Positions 1 through 14,300 are shown, counted from the first letter of the stretch. The stretch is DNA of 64,000 nt from Plotosus lineatus (GCA_024760905.1 CM045731.1:19535001-19599000), one strand, 5' to 3'. The notes: generated by a model from the sequence alone, not told the origin. A program made the numbers and translations.

Positions 1-702
1 TTCATCGTGAATCGGAATAGTTGCGGTGTGTGTTGGCTTGCAATGGTCTGGCGAGCCCTTACATTCAAACGGTATCGCTTCAGGCCTCCTTGTAGTCCTG
101 GTAGGATAAAGCGGTTCTGTAAGTGAGTGAATGAATGAAGTAATCTGAAAACATTTTTCGATTGTGCTCTTGTAATTTCATGTGGGAACCATTATATCAC
201 ATTTACCAACCAATCACTGGCGTTAAATTTAAGCTCCCTTCCGACAAGACAACTTCTGTTTAAATATCAGTCAACAAGAGAGAGCGAGAGAGAGAGTGAG
301 AGAGAGAGACTTGTGTTACTTCATTTTAGCTATACAGCAGCACAAGCTGCACAAACAGCATTTACGTCCTGGGATGAAACCCCCGCCAAGCATAACCATG
401 TAAAGGACATAATAAGGAGGGCACTAGACATTTAGCGACCGGTTTATGGATCCCATTGATTGAGTTAAAGCTTTTAAAATGTTTACACTGTAGTCACTGT
501 CCATCTTTACACTCGAATGCTGGACACATCAGCAGCTTTCTTTATTTTGCAAGTACACTGTGCTCTCATTGTAGGGGTCAGCGAGGGGAATTCTGGGTGG
601 AACATGTACATTTTTTTTTTTTTTTGTGCTTGCATGGATCATTTCGTCCAACAGCCGGAAGAAAAGCTCATTAGGCTAATCAGCTGCTCCAAGTGCCCCA
701 AA

Positions 703-733
<31 letters not shown>

Positions 734-850
734 CCTGTAATGAACCAATGAGCTACTCAAGGGGTATGCTACCTTTGGCTTGAGTTGGCTGAGATAGGCT
801 CCAGAATCCCCCCTAACCCCTTAGGGTGTCACAGTGGCATATCTTACTCC
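1..850. other. Downstream flank, no gene recognised
   Basis: This region contains short GA, T and (GT)n tracts and fragments resembling the 3' parts of fish V-SINE-type repeats (for example near 52-145 and 735-830, with the GGTAGGATAAAGCGGTT and TTGGCTGAGATAGGCTCCAG motifs). I see no coding signal. Confidence 0.5.
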
Positions 851-869
851 AGTAGTTAAATTAGCGTAG

Positions 870-1056
870 CATAGTAGATAGCACCATCCACCTCACCACA
901 AGAAGGTCCTAGGTTCGAGTCCCGGAGCATTTCTCTGTGGAGTTTGGGTGTTCTCCCTGTGCTTGCAGGGGTTTCCTCTGGGTACTCTGGTTTTGTCGCA
1001 CACTGCAGAGACCTGCAGCTTCAGCTTACTAGGTGTTCTAAAATGGCCGTGTGTGA
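870..1056 (+). repeat. tRNA-derived V-SINE-like element (head part)
   Basis: A degenerate pol III A/B-box head (GGTTCGAGTCCCGG) is followed by the fish SINE core around TGGAGTTTGGGTGTTCTCC and TTTCCTCTGGGTACTCTGG. The 3' part is missing, replaced by a (TA)n tract at about 1058-1081. Confidence 0.65.
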
Positions 1057-1093
1057 GATATATATATATATATATATATATTATACACACATA

Positions 1094-1797
1094 CAGTGGT
1101 ACCTCACCATACGAAATTAATCCGTTCCAGAAGTGGGTTCGTAACCCAATTTTTTCGTAAGTTGAGACGCATTTTACATGTAAAAGGCCTGATTCGTTCC
1201 AAGGCCCCCAACATTACCCCCTACACTCTTTAAAAATGATAAAAGTACACCTTTTAAGGCCTCCTTCTGCTTCAATATCGTACCGATAGTACACGGGTTT
1301 GGCCGTATTCCTTTGCGATATCACTCAACCGCATGCCATGGGCCCACTTCTTTTCACTCGTACCGGGAATCACACACGTGTGCGTGTACGCGTGCGTGTG
1401 TTGACCATGTCTTCTTAGCAGAGTTATAATCTTACAAATGTTTATGCAAGGTTAAAAGCCTGAGCCAAAAAATAAAGTTGCAATGAGCACACTTGAAAAA
1501 CTCAAGAAAAACAGGAACTCCGTCCTTTACGTGTGTTACAACTCCGTGAAAGAGCAATGGGTCGAAAAGCATCATGGGAATTATGGAGATGCAGCGCCCT
1601 CCTAGCCAAATGGAGGCCAGTGGGGCGGGATGTTGGGAGATAGCCAATGGGAGAGCAACTCACGCCTTGTTTGAATTTTTGAGATGGCGCTTTCGTAACG
1701 TGAATTTCTTTCGTATCGAGACGGAAATTTTAGGTAAATGCATTTCACAAACTGGATTTTTCATTTGTTGGGACTTTCGTAAGGTGAGGTACCACTG
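1094..1797. mobile_element. Tigger/pogo-like inverted-repeat element, family A
   Basis: Terminal inverted repeats CAGTGGTACCTCAC and GTGAGGTACCACTG are flanked on both sides by TA, the expected Tc1/mariner-pogo target duplication. The 704-bp body holds no intact ORF but has a CG-rich tract and (GT)n. A related copy at 18963-19629 carries a transposase-like remnant. Non-autonomous and defective. Confidence 0.8.
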
Positions 1798-1999
1798 TAT
1801 GTACATACATACATACATATATAAACACACAGTATATATAAAATGTGTGAATACATCCTTGTATCAGAAGGGTCTGGTGAGCTGTTCAAGGTGTGCTCCG
1901 CCTTCATACGGTGTTAGCTGAGAGAATGTCCAGCCTCCCCACAAGCTTAATACAATTGAACAGTTCGACAAATGGAATGTGTGAGACTGAGTAAATGTA

Positions 2000-3409
2000 T
2001 TTAATGTGTGGTGGTGGTGGTGGTGGTGGGGGGTGTTTCTAAATGGATTAAAGATTGTAAAAAAGCAGCCAATAAGGTGTGACATGTCTAAACTCTCACA
2101 CTCATTCTGCAAACTACTGTATCCTATTATTAGGGTCACGAAAAGGCTGAAGCCTCTCTCGGCCAGCACTGGGTGAAGGCGAGGTACAGCCTGAACAGCT
2201 CACCAAGCCGTCACATTGCCCACACACACAAACAGGGGCAATTCAGAACAGCCACTCAGCCTAATGTGTAAATCTTTGGACTGTGGAATGAAACCAGAAA
2301 CGTCCAGACGAAAACTCGCGCAAACTCCCCACAGAAACGCTCTCGTCAAGCCAGGGAACTCTGGCGTCTTTGCTTTGGGATGGCTGTAGTAACCCAATAT
2401 GCCACCATGCATATTAAAGGGGTACTTGGTGACTGAATCTGTACACCGTGCAGACAGGTACAACTGTGAGAGCAAGTTAGAGAAGATCGTTCGTTGAATA
2501 ACAAATAATTTAATCATAAACCACATATGGACACAACTATGACGCAATACAGTGATTAATGGACGAGTAGTGAGGATCCAGTGTGAAGCATTTACAGGAA
2601 AAAGAAATAGAGGTGCCCATCATCCATTACTATCCATTTTACTCACTTTATTATGTAATTATATTATATTTATTGCAGACCAGTTAAAGAATAAAAAAAG
2701 AGCACGTCATGACCCTCCCACGTCACCTGGATGAACTAAGGCAGATGTGCACTCTTGCATCTCAAATAATGTTTTTAATATTGAAAATGAGGCCCACAGA
2801 CATGTGGGAACGTTGTATAAAGCTCTGACAGGCACTACAGTAGCAAAGGTGTTACGCCACGAGAGAAGCTCAATTTTTCTTTTGTGGAGGGAGAAACTTG
2901 GGCAACAAACAAACAAAAAAAAAAGGGGGGGGGGGCTGTTGGAGATCAGACAGAACAGGATGTTAAGCGGTTACTGTTCAGGCTCGTAGGAGAGGTCGGG
3001 GACGTTTGTGCCCCTCAAGAAGTTGACAGATGAATGAACACTTAAAATGGTGTCACAAAGATCATGAGAGGTCAATGTCACAGGTCAGCAAAAATAAACA
3101 AATAAAACATAAAAAACAAACAAACAAACAAACAGAAAAAACACAGTTCAGTATATATACACACGTTTTAATACAAATTAAGTCTTTTCTCTTTTTGCCA
3201 ACAGAGGCAGAAAAAAAAACAACAAAAACAAACCTCCCAAAAACGGAAACCGTTGTTGTCACGGCAGAGTTGTCCAGCAGCGTATGATCATAAAGAAGCC
3301 CCGACTAGCCGTCAGTGCCATGAGTTGAGAGGTGAGGTGGCACCATCAGGCCCATTTCATAAAAACAAGAAGAAAAAGAAGAAGCGCTATAGCAGCATGA
3401 GGCTGGAGT
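2000..3409. other. SENP6 3' UTR and downstream repeats
   Basis: The region contains a (GGT)n tract (2010-2030), a decayed V-SINE-like stretch near 2120-2350, poly-A/poly-G runs (about 2910-2935) and an (AAAC)n tract near 3110-3135. The part nearest 3410 is presumably SENP6 3' UTR. I see no other gene. Confidence 0.4.
2647..2674 (-). promoter_or_regulatory. Candidate SENP6 polyadenylation signals
   Basis: Two AATAAA hexamers on the minus strand lie at 2647-2652 and 2669-2674, about 740-760 bases after the stop codon. No transcript evidence is available, and the simple-sequence 3' UTR could use another signal. Confidence 0.25.
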
Positions 3410-3640
3410 TCATGAACTGATTGGCGGGATGAGGTCGGCTGACTCTAATGCGTCCCCGATGTCCAGGTCCTCACAGACATCTCCAACATCAAGGTCCTGC
3501 CCAGAGTTCTCTCGGTCCAACTGTTGTTGGGATTGGAGCTTCAGAATTAGCTCCTTGATCTCCTCACGTTTAGTCTTCATCCGCTGCTGGGGGAACCAGT
3601 CCAACAGATTCATAGGGAGATGGAAGCTTGGCACAGGGTT
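3410..3640 (-). CDS. senp6: SENP6 terminal coding exon
   Basis: From TATACAAAG the exon reads [20 protein letters not shown] and [20 protein letters not shown], matching the human C-terminus ([21 protein letters not shown]) as recalled. It then has an acidic tail with two copies of a DxDxGD-like unit (DLDVGDV and DLDIGDA), ending PPISS and TGA at 3410-3412. The tandem unit is not something I recall in mammals. Confidence 0.97.
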   Translation of the reverse strand, partial: NPVPSFHLPMNLLDWFPQQRMKTKREEIKELILKLQSQQQLDRENSGQDLDVGDVCEDLDIGDALESADLIPPISS

Positions 3641-6218
3641 CTTTGTATAAATAAATAAATAAATAAATAACATTAAAACATTAAAAGAACTCCACATGAA
3701 AACCAATGTCACTGTGAGTTATATTACTTCCCTCTAACTGACAACATGCGAATTTGGTCTATTAAGAGAATGCACATTACAACTGCGCGGGAAACGTGAC
3801 CCAACCTCTGGTCCAAGGGTTCCTGATACCAAACTTTCTTGTAGCCACTTGCTTTTGTATGTAAACACATCCTAACAACTGCCGCTTAAAGCCCGCTTTA
3901 AGCCTTAAATTATCGATACGCCAGGTGCGCATTGTGCCGTAGTGAACTGTGGGAACGGCATTTATCATCTCGAGCGTTGGAAAAAGGAAATTTGCAATAA
4001 ACATGCCTGCAAATTTGGGACTAATGCGTGTACATGTCCGCTGGCGTTCACATTATTTACCTTCCCTACCAAGCTGAAGGATCTGGAGGGATGCAAATGT
4101 TGGATTAAAGCAGTAATTTATAATTAAAGTGTTCTTTATTCGAATTCATAGACCCTATATTACCTTTTATGTACCTGTTAAATTACCATAAAAATCAGCG
4201 ATGCCATAATCATTACATATAGACTTAGATCTTGAAAATTTCTGTTATGTTAACTTGTAAAATAGACAAACAAGAGCTGTCAGATCACTCGGTGACAGCT
4301 GTCAAACTTGTATGTACCTTCTTTGCAGTTATTACGAAGTCGTGCTCGTAGAGGTACCTGGTCCCTAATTAACAAAAAATCCGCTATGTCAGCGTACATA
4401 CACGGGTCATTGGTGTCATTTTTTTGTCTCCCTGCCGTCTTCAAGTCCCACGGGGTCGGGAATTGTCACGCTTTCCTCATCTACGTCAAATGTCAACAAG
4501 CTGTCAGAGTCACGTTGGACTTGTTTAGATTCCTCGGCCTTTGACAAAACTATAGGTAGCTTTTGTAACATCGCCACAAATGCAAGCGCAACAAGTTCAT
4601 CTTTACGCTTGCGGGAACAACCGGGAAAACCCCTACGTATACAATACGCTCGAAGGTTGGGAACTTTTCATAAATTGAACGTATCGATAGTGCAGTTCTC
4701 ATCCATATCAAAGTTTATTTCCGCCATATTGGTAGCTTGTATGGTAGTTGCGATCCCATGATGCCATGCGCGAGCCGAGATGCGAATTTAGTCTATTGTG
4801 TGTTGTTATACACTACCAGGGAAATGCACGATCTGATTGGTCAGCTGACAAGGGGAGAAAAATAAATAAATAGAAAATGTTATGTATATATAAAAATACA
4901 TATGTAGGGAAGGATAATACAGGTGGTCCTCACTTAAGAACGATTCAGAGTTACGACGGCCTGTTAAAAATTGTCAAATTACCAAAAGTATACTTTTGCC
5001 ATTAACGAGTCACAGCAGAAACAAAGCAGCTGAGTTGTGAGTGTGTACATATGTTCGCGTATACCCAGTGTCGGCAGCATTTCCCATCCTGCCTCCCTAC
5101 TCACTCACTCAGACTGTCACACACACACACACACACACACACGCGCACACTACTGTCGGAAGTCTCCCACGCTGCTAGGTAAGCAAGTTCAAGCAATTGC
5201 TAGCAGTTATGGCTTCTCACATTCAATGGTCTATACGTATGCAATACAGTACCCTACTGTACAAATACAAACCAAGCAAAATGTCTACTAAAGCGGGGTT
5301 TGTTTAACGATGGAATTGCTTCTGACAGGGTCTACAGAACGTAACCCCATCATTAAGTGAGGACTGCCTGTGTTTATTTTTTCCTTTTCAGATATCTGAT
5401 CAATCACATCATGCCATTCCCTGACAGTATACACTAATGTGTAATTCAAGTGATTACCAATCAGACCTTCATGCTACTGATGATTGACTGACACTGCCAA
5501 ACCCAGATTTTCAGAGCAAAACCTTTCCATTGGGAAACGATGAACACAAATTTAAAAGAGGGATGAAAGCATGCACACACCCCCTCCAAAACATGCAATG
5601 CTCGCCCCTGATATGAATGAGCTCACATGATTGTGATTGGCTGTCGATCGCTGAGAGTGACAGAGATGTGAGTGTATGTTGTCCCTTCCTCTCGAGAAAA
5701 CTCGGCCAAACAGCCTCTATGGACTCCCGGCTACAGACGGCTGTGACATTAACCCGGATTTGAACTTGGGATCTCGGGTTAATAGTCACGCACAATTAAT
5801 AGTTTCGATGCACTACTCAGGAGCTCTGGTAAGATTTTTAACAGAAAGACATGTTGAGGGTGTTCCTAGGCAACAAGATCTAAGCACATCACTCAGTGGG
5901 GAAGCTAATGGCTCCCCGTGTGAACGCAGCTTTAGTATAATTTCTTAATTTCAAACATCCTATATCTGTTAATTCATTATCTTCCTAAATGATGTGCTCC
6001 AATTTACATAATTAACCTCCAGAATAAAATGCTGATCTGTCCCACATTATGTGCTTCCTAGCTGTACCTCGAAAAAGCTCTCGACGTATTGCAGTACATA
6101 GACGCCACAGTCGCTGAAGTTGTCCTGTTGCGGCACCCGTGGACTTGAGCCTTTCATCATGTCTTTCGCAAAACTCCTTCGAGTGCCTTTCCTTACTTCC
6201 CACTCTACCTCCAGATAC

Positions 6219-6254
<36 letters not shown>

Positions 6255-9200
6255 CTAAGCAATGGACACATACCGGACTAATACCGACACCAGATAAGCA
6301 GAATGACTACAAATGAAATGAATACACGATTCAAGTGTGAAAACATACTCTCGCAATGTCTTCACCACTGTTGATCTGGCAGGGCCTCGCAGTGAGTCCA
6401 TGATGAGGATACAAGGTCTAAGAGAGGAGCAGATCGCAGTGATTAACATTTGTTTCTACAGCATGGACTAGGACAGTTCATCACACCGTCCTTGACTACG
6501 CTTACAAAAATTCAGAAAGACCATGAGTAACCAGTTTGTTTTCATTCGCAATTTAATAATAATAAAAATCAAATAATATTAGCAGCAACTACTACATGAA
6601 GCAAATTTATACATAAGAAATATTTCCATGAACTAAATGATTTTTGCATTAAAAAGGTGCAGTGTGTAAGATTCAGTAGTATACAGCGGCATCTAGTGGA
6701 CAGATTCCCCATTACAGCCAACTGAAATGTCATTCACGACTCCTCCCCTTTTAAACTTGTATGTTTCTGGGCTATTATGGGAATATGCCTGTGCATGTGG
6801 TGGCCTAGTAGTATAGGGCGCTGGCTTGCTGATCCTAAGGTTGGGGGTTCGAGTTCCACTCTCCACAAGATCCCCATGCAGCTATGCAGGGTTATCAAAG
6901 GCCAATCATGTCTCTCACTGTCTAGGGTGAGAAGCATGTAAAAGAACCATTGCTGACTTTTGTAAAGAGTAGCTGCAAAGCTGTCATCGTGTTTCTGTCC
7001 CTTGCAAAAGGGTTGTGTCAGGAAGGGCATCCGACGTAAAAAACCTATGCCAAATCAAACGTGCGAATCATTCGCTGTGGTGATCCCTAGAAAAAAACGG
7101 GGAAAAGCTGAAAGGAAATCTCATACATGTACGTTTACATGGGGTGGGGGTGGGGGTGGGGGGGGGGGGGGTTCATGTGGGGATCTCAGTCCCAATTAAC
7201 CGTGGAAAGTGAGCGATTCCTGTGGTTGTGTGAGTGTTGGCCTTGTGACGTAAAGGGTGTACCCAGCCCTCGCTCAAAGTTTGCTGAGATGAGTGCCAGC
7301 TTCCCCGTGACCCTAATTAGAATTAAGTGATTCAGAAAATGAACAAACGAATGCTTACTGAATGGAGCCCATCTCTGCCAATACTGGATTAAGGCTGGTT
7401 ACACCCTTGAACAGCTTTCTGGACCATCGCCGGGCAAATTTCTTTGTTTTTTTTTGTTTTTTTTAAATAATTTGGGTAATACGAAATACAATAATTGGGT
7501 ATTACAAAAGGCTCCATTGATGTGATTTGACCATGTTCTTAATATATTTACTTATAGCTGAATACCTTTAATCTGACTCAACTTTATAGAGAATTCACCC
7601 AGATGTTTGATTAACTTTTAATTTTATCTTTTTTTTTTTTTAAAGCTACGATTTATCCAAAACGAGTACTTATCGGTGTTGACTTTTACACCGCTGTACC
7701 CCACAGAGTGTACTTTCTTCATATTTACAAGGCGTGATTCCCATGATCAGTTCGCATACTCACTGTCTGCAGATGGTCGGTCTGGATGCCCATTCCATAC
7801 TTTCTGACATCGCAGTGTCATCTGCCAGCGCTCCATCTTCACTGCACTCATCCTACAGGGAGAACCACAAAACCAACAGTGAGACACGACTCACTGCATG
7901 GCGGCACAGACTAACCTGTAAACTCGGTTTTACATACTGTAATATCCGTATCATGGCCAACTGCAGCCTCTAGAGCAGGTGTCACCAACACGGTGCCCGC
8001 GGGCACCCGGTCGCCCGCAAGGACCACATGAGTCGCCCGCGGGCCTGTTCCAAAAATAGCACATCTCATAGAGAGCTGCGTCTAAAAATTAATTTTGTTC
8101 TGTTGCTATTATTTTTTTAATCACACTTGTATGTATATAGATTTAAAAAATACTATCTTAAAAATACTTTAAGGTTAACGCGCACAATATTTACCTATGG
8201 GCAGTAAAGTAGAGCTTGTGGGCTGTGGAGAGGAAGCTAGCGGGCGCTGTATGCACTTTCGCATTGCCCCAAAAACATGGCAGAAAAAGAAAGAAAACGC
8301 ATCTCTTTCACAGTGAATGGGAAGAGGAGTTCTTTTTTACGACTGTAAAAGAAACCTGCGTGTGTCTGATTTGCGGGACGACCGTGGCGACAGCAAAACG
8401 GCACAATGTGGAGAGACATTTCAATACGTGTCACAAAAGCTACCATGATAAATATCCACCTGCAAGCGCACTCCGGGCAGAAAAAGCCCGTGAGCTAAAG
8501 ACCGCTCTGGGTAAGCAACAGTCTTTTTTTACGAGGCCGGCCAAAAACTCACAAAAGCAACCGAAGCCTCGTTTAGAGCTACACATTTTCTGATCAAGAA
8601 AAAAGGCATTTACAGATGGAGAAGTTGTCAAAGAAGCGATGTTATTAATTGCTAACACTGTATTTAAAGACGAAAAATGGAAGCTTACCTAATCTCCACT
8701 CTTCCGACGTCCAACTGGGGCATCTACGATGGCAAGGACGAGTATCAGCTATGTCCAGTAACTTGGTCGATCAGTTGGAGCAGGATCTGGCGAAGTGCAA
8801 GTGGTTTAGCCTCCAGTGCGATGAGTCCGTGGACAGCAGCAGTACAGCGCAGTTATTGGTTTTTATCCGGATGGTGTTTAATGATTTCTCCACAAAGAAG
8901 AACTCCTGACACTACTGCCCTTAAAGACAACTACGAGAGGAGTTGACATTTATAACACGGTGAAGGAGTTTTTAGTGCAGAAAAAGGTGCCATTGGAAAA
9001 GCTGGTAGCGGTGACAACAGACGGGGCTCCTGCTATGGTCGGCCGACAGACAGGTTTCATCGCTCACTGTAAAGCGTGACCCAGACTTCCCCAAATTTCT
9101 GCATTACCATTGCATCATTCACCAGCAGGCGTTGTGTGAAAGTGATCGGCTTTGGGCACGTGATGACTCCCTGTGAAAATCATAAACAACATCCGCCTCC

Positions 9201-11326
9201 AAAGCAAAGCAGCACAGGATTTTCAAGGTACTATTAGAGGAGATGTCAGCAGAATATGGGGACCTACTGCTACACACAGAAATCAGATGGCTCAGCAGAG
9301 AGGACGAGTTTTGCATCGTTTTTGTCTCTTTAGTGAAATCAAAGAGTTCATGCAGTCCAAAGGCTGAAGATGTCTCACTGCTAGAGGACACAGAGTGGAC
9401 ACTTGACCTTGCATTTTGGTGGACATTACTGGGAAACTAAACCTCCTGAACTGCCAGCTGCAAGGCAAAGGTAAGACTGGTGTCGATATGATAAGTGCTC
9501 TAAATGCATTGAAAGCCAAACTGAATGCATTCTCCGCAGCTTTACAGAAGAAAACAGTTGTGGACTTTCCCTCTGTGCAGTCAGTGCTGAAAGACAATGC
9601 TTCTGCATCTGAGACATTTGAAAAAGTGGCAGAAAAGTACATTGAAGTAATAAACAGACTTGGGCAAGAGTTTGAGAATAGGTTTTGTGACCTTCATCAG
9701 CTTGAACCATGTGTGTTCTTCATTTCCAACCCTTTCATGAATGGGGACACAACATGCTTTGCTGAGCAGTTAAGTGCAACGTTCAACTTGGATGCTGGAC
9801 AGGTGGAGATTGAAATTATAACATTGCAAAATGATCTCCATCTCAAAGCCTACCAGGCTGCACCAAACTTTGGCGCCTTGTTGACACAGAGAAGTACAGT
9901 GGAGTATGCACAGCAGCCATGAAGGTTGCCAGCCTGTTTGGCTCAACCTATCTCTGTGAATCAGCATTTTCTGACATGAACTTCATCAAAAACAAACACA
10001 GAACACGCCTCACTGATGCACATCTGAGAGACTCACTCACAGTTGCAGTGTCAAGTTACACACCAGATTACAACACACTGGTGAACAGCATGCAATGCCA
10101 GTCTTCCCACTAACCAAGGACGGATACCAGATGTAGTCAGTGGCAACATGGTAAAGTGCCATGGCAAAGTTGAATTAAAATATTGAAGAATTGTGTTCAA
10201 TTTAAAAGTGTGTTCATGACATTTAAAAGTTATAATTTTGTTAAACATAACACAGACTTGGCCATTAGTTCAAAATGTGAAATAAAAAATGTATTACATA
10301 TTTAAAAATATGTAAGTTGATTTTGTTTAACATTACATAATTGTTAACTTTTTGAAACATGTTGCAACATAGTTCATGATTTGTTAACAGGGCATGTCAG
10401 TGGCTTGTGCAAATGGGATATTTTTTGCTAAAATGTAGTGATGTAAGTGATCATCTGAAAATGTAACAAATACTGTGATTAATAGAGATAAAGTGTTGAA
10501 TATTGATATCTGTTTCCCACCTTGTTGTCATTTTTGATAATCATTGTTAGAAATCATTAACATGATCAGTGTCTTTACATAGGTGAGTATTACTAATCAT
10601 TATAAATAATGTATAACTAAAGGCAAACTGAGCAAATTTGTTATTTCAGAAGAGCGTATCAAACTGGTAGCCCTTCGTATGATTCAGTAACCGTGAAGTA
10701 GCTCTCAGTTTCAAAAATGTTGGTGACCCCTGCTCTAGAGTGTTTAGGGGAAATTTTTAATGAATTGACCTCTGCGACCTTAAAAATATATCAAAGTGAC
10801 CCAGTTTCGGTAGGGTGGCGGCGAAAAGCCTGTGAAAATACCGTGTCCCCTGCACTTTATGGTGGATACAAGTACATGTCATTTAATTCTGTGGAAAAAT
10901 ATTTTGCATTTAAACCACAGTACAATTTACTGCTCAACATTACACAGCTCATTTGCATACTAGATTCTGACTGGCTAATCATGGCATTCAGTGGTCTGTT
11001 ACCCATCTCAAAATTTGTTGTTACTCTGCAAAATTACAGTACACGCACAACTTCATAAATTTCACCCGTTTTTGTTTTGCTGCTATTACAATTAAATTTC
11101 CCTTGAGAGTTTAATAAAATCATTTATCTATCTATAGGTACAGTGTGTAAGATTTGGCCTAATGGCAAGTGTCCAGATTGAAGCCAACGGAAATCTTACT
11201 TCAGACCCCTCCGCTTTGAATGCCTCTAGGCTAATGTTGAAACATAGGGGTTCAAGATGACAGCCTCCTACAGAGGGGAGCTGCTCCCCATGTAAACACA
11301 AACAGTTCGAACTCTAAAGTTGGGGG

Positions 11327-11358
<32 letters not shown>

Positions 11359-14300
11359 AAAAAACCTCAGGGACTTATTATACATTCATGAAAAACTTCA
11401 TTCTCTACCTTTAACAGAGCAATGTAAAGTTGCTATGGAGTATTTTAATAAGATGAAATCAATATTTTAAAGCCTCTGAAACACACCGGGGTATCAAAAC
11501 ACTCCTTAAAGGGTTTCTTTTGAGATAACTCGCTCTCTGAACATAATCTCTTATTTTATGCTGCGTGCCATGGTACTGAAACAACAACAACAAATCACTT
11601 AAACAAATAAAATCTTTAAATAGTAAAATGCCCCTCCTTGAGTCGACACCTTATTCTGGTGGGATTTGCATGTCCTAATGATCCTAGGAGCTATGTTGTC
11701 AGGGGAATTACGCCCCTGGTAGGGTGACCCAAGGCAAACAGGTCCTAGATGAAGGCCCAAATAAAGCGCAGTTCCAAAAAAAACAAAAAAAACAAAAAAA
11801 ACCTCTAGGAAGAAAGAAAAAACAAGGACACAGATTCCTTTGCCTGAATATGAGTCACCGGGGTCCCGCCTCCAGAGCCAGGCCTGGGGGCAGAGCTTGA
11901 AGCCCGAAAAGGAGACATGCATCCACCCTTTCATGGAACCACCACCTACGGGAGAGGCTATAGGGGTCGGGTGCAGTGTGAGTTGGGTGGCAGCCGAAGG
12001 CATGTGGTCTGTCAGAACAATCCTCGGCTATGGACTCTGGGGAGAAGCCTAACGTGTCACCAGAGTCAGTCAGCGAAAGGGTAGCTTCCCTCCACCTTCA
12101 GTGGGTGTGTTGGAGAACACTCCCCTGGGAGACTCACTCGTTGTCCTGGAAGACTTCAACGTCCATGTGGGCAACGATAGTGTGACCTGGAAGGGTGTGA
12201 TCGGTAGGTACGGCCTCTCCAGTCTGAACCCGAATGGTGTTTCATTGTTGGATTTCTGTGCTCGTCACATTTTGTCCATCAGGAACACCCTAGGCCACAG
12301 TTCGATGACCGACTATGTGGTCGTGTCTCCGAACTTGCGGCCACAGGTTATGGAAACTTGGGTGAAGTGGGAGCTGACCTATCAACTGATCTCCTCCTGG
12401 TGGTGAGCTCACGCCGATGGTGGGGGGAGGCCGCCCTCCAGACCTGGCAGGCCCAACTGTGTAGTTAGGGTCCCCTGGGAATGTTTGGCGGAGTCTCCTG
12501 TCAGAGGATACTTTAACTCCCACCTCCGGCAGAGCTACAACCACATCCTGAAAGAGGTGGGAGACATGACATACAAATGGGCCACGTTACGTGCCACCAT
12601 TGCTGAGGCGGCAGCCCATAGCTGTTGCTGGAAGGTTTTCAGTGCCTGTTGAGAAGGTAACCCCTGAAACCGGTAGGGGGACACCTGTGGTTCAGCTGAA
12701 AAAGGAGGCCTATCGGGTCTTATTGGCCTATGAGATTCCCGATGCAGTGGAGAGGTACCGGCAGGCCAAACGAGCTGCAGCCCGAGCTGTCACTGATGCA
12801 AAATCTCTGTCGTGGGAGGATTTCAGTGAAGCCCTGGAGAGTGATTATCGGTTGGCCTCAAAAAGGTTCTGGACCACCATCAAACTCCTCAGGAGGGGAA
12901 AACAGTTCTCCACAAATACTGTTTAGAGTGTAAGTGGGGAGCTGCTCACCTCGACTGGGGATGTCATCGGGAAGTATAAGGAATACTTTGAGGACTTCTT
13001 CAATCCCACCAACACGCCCTCCGTGGAGGAGGAAGACCCTGGAGGTTTGGATGGGGGTCCATCCATCACGGAGCCGAGGTCACTGAGGTCGTCAAAAAGC
13101 TCCTTGGTGGTCAGGCTCTGGGGGTGGATGAAATCCACCCTGTATATCTCAGGGCTTTGGATGCTGGAGGACTGTATTGGTTAACATGTCACTGCAACAT
13201 TATGTGGTTATTGGGGCCGTACCGCTGGATAGTCAACCCATGAGAGTGTGTTCCAATTATCTTGGAATAACACTCCTCAGCTTACCTGGGCAAGTCTATG
13301 AATGAGTGCTGGAGAGGAGGATCCAACTGATAATGGAACCTCGGATTCAGGAGGAACAATGTGGTTTTCGTCCTGGCCACAGCATGCTCAACCAACCCTA
13401 TACGCTCTACAGGATCTTGAAGGGGTCATGGGAGTTTGCCCAATCTGTCCACATGTGTTTTGTGGATTTAAAGAAGGCTTTCAACGGTGTCCCTCGGGCC
13501 ATCCTGTGGGGGTGTGCTCTGAGAGTACGCCGTTCCGGAAACTTTGATACAGGCCATTCAGTCTCTATCACCTGAGCCAGAGCCATCCGTATCACCTGGG
13601 CCATCCGTATTGGGAACAACAGGTCAAATTAATTTCCGGTGAGGGTTGGAGTCCACCAAGGTTGTCCTTTGTCAATGATTCTGTTCATAATTATGGACAG
13701 AATTTCTAGGCGCAGCCGAGGTGTTCTGGTCTGGTGGCCACCGGATCTCGTCTCTGCTTTATGCGGAGAACCCTATAGAGCGAAGGATCATCAGGCAAAT
13801 TTGCTGTAGCCTCTGCTGTAAAGTGAGCCACAAGGCTCTCAATCTACCAGTCAATCTATGTTCCAACCCTTATCTATGGTCATGAGCTATGGCTAGTGAC
13901 CAAAAGAACAAAATTGCAGATACAAGTGGCTGAAATGAGCTTCCTTCACCGGGTGACAGAGCTCTCCCTTAGGGAGCCATCCTGGGAGAGCTAGGAATAA
14001 AACCGCTGCTCCTCCGCATTGAGAGGAGCCAGTTGAGGTAGCTCGAGCATCTGGTCAGAATGCCTCCCTGGTGTGGTCATCATCATCATCATCATGGTGG
14101 TTTGGGAATGTCCAAACAGGAAGAGACCCCAGGGTCGACCTAGAGCATGCTGGAGGGATCATGTCTCTTGGCTGGTCTGAGAACACCTCAGTGTCCCCTC
14201 GGAAGAGCTGGAGGAAGTGGCTGGGGAGAGAGATGTCGGGACCTCATTGCTTAGGCTGCTGCCCCTACAACCTGACCCCGGATTAAGTGGAAGATGATGA

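Noticed and set aside
7853..7975. A candidate exon between CCGAGTTTACAG and a GTGAGTCG donor near 7880-7915, to fill the SENP6 phase gap
   Set aside because: In the required phase the second codon is TAG, so it cannot be coding there.
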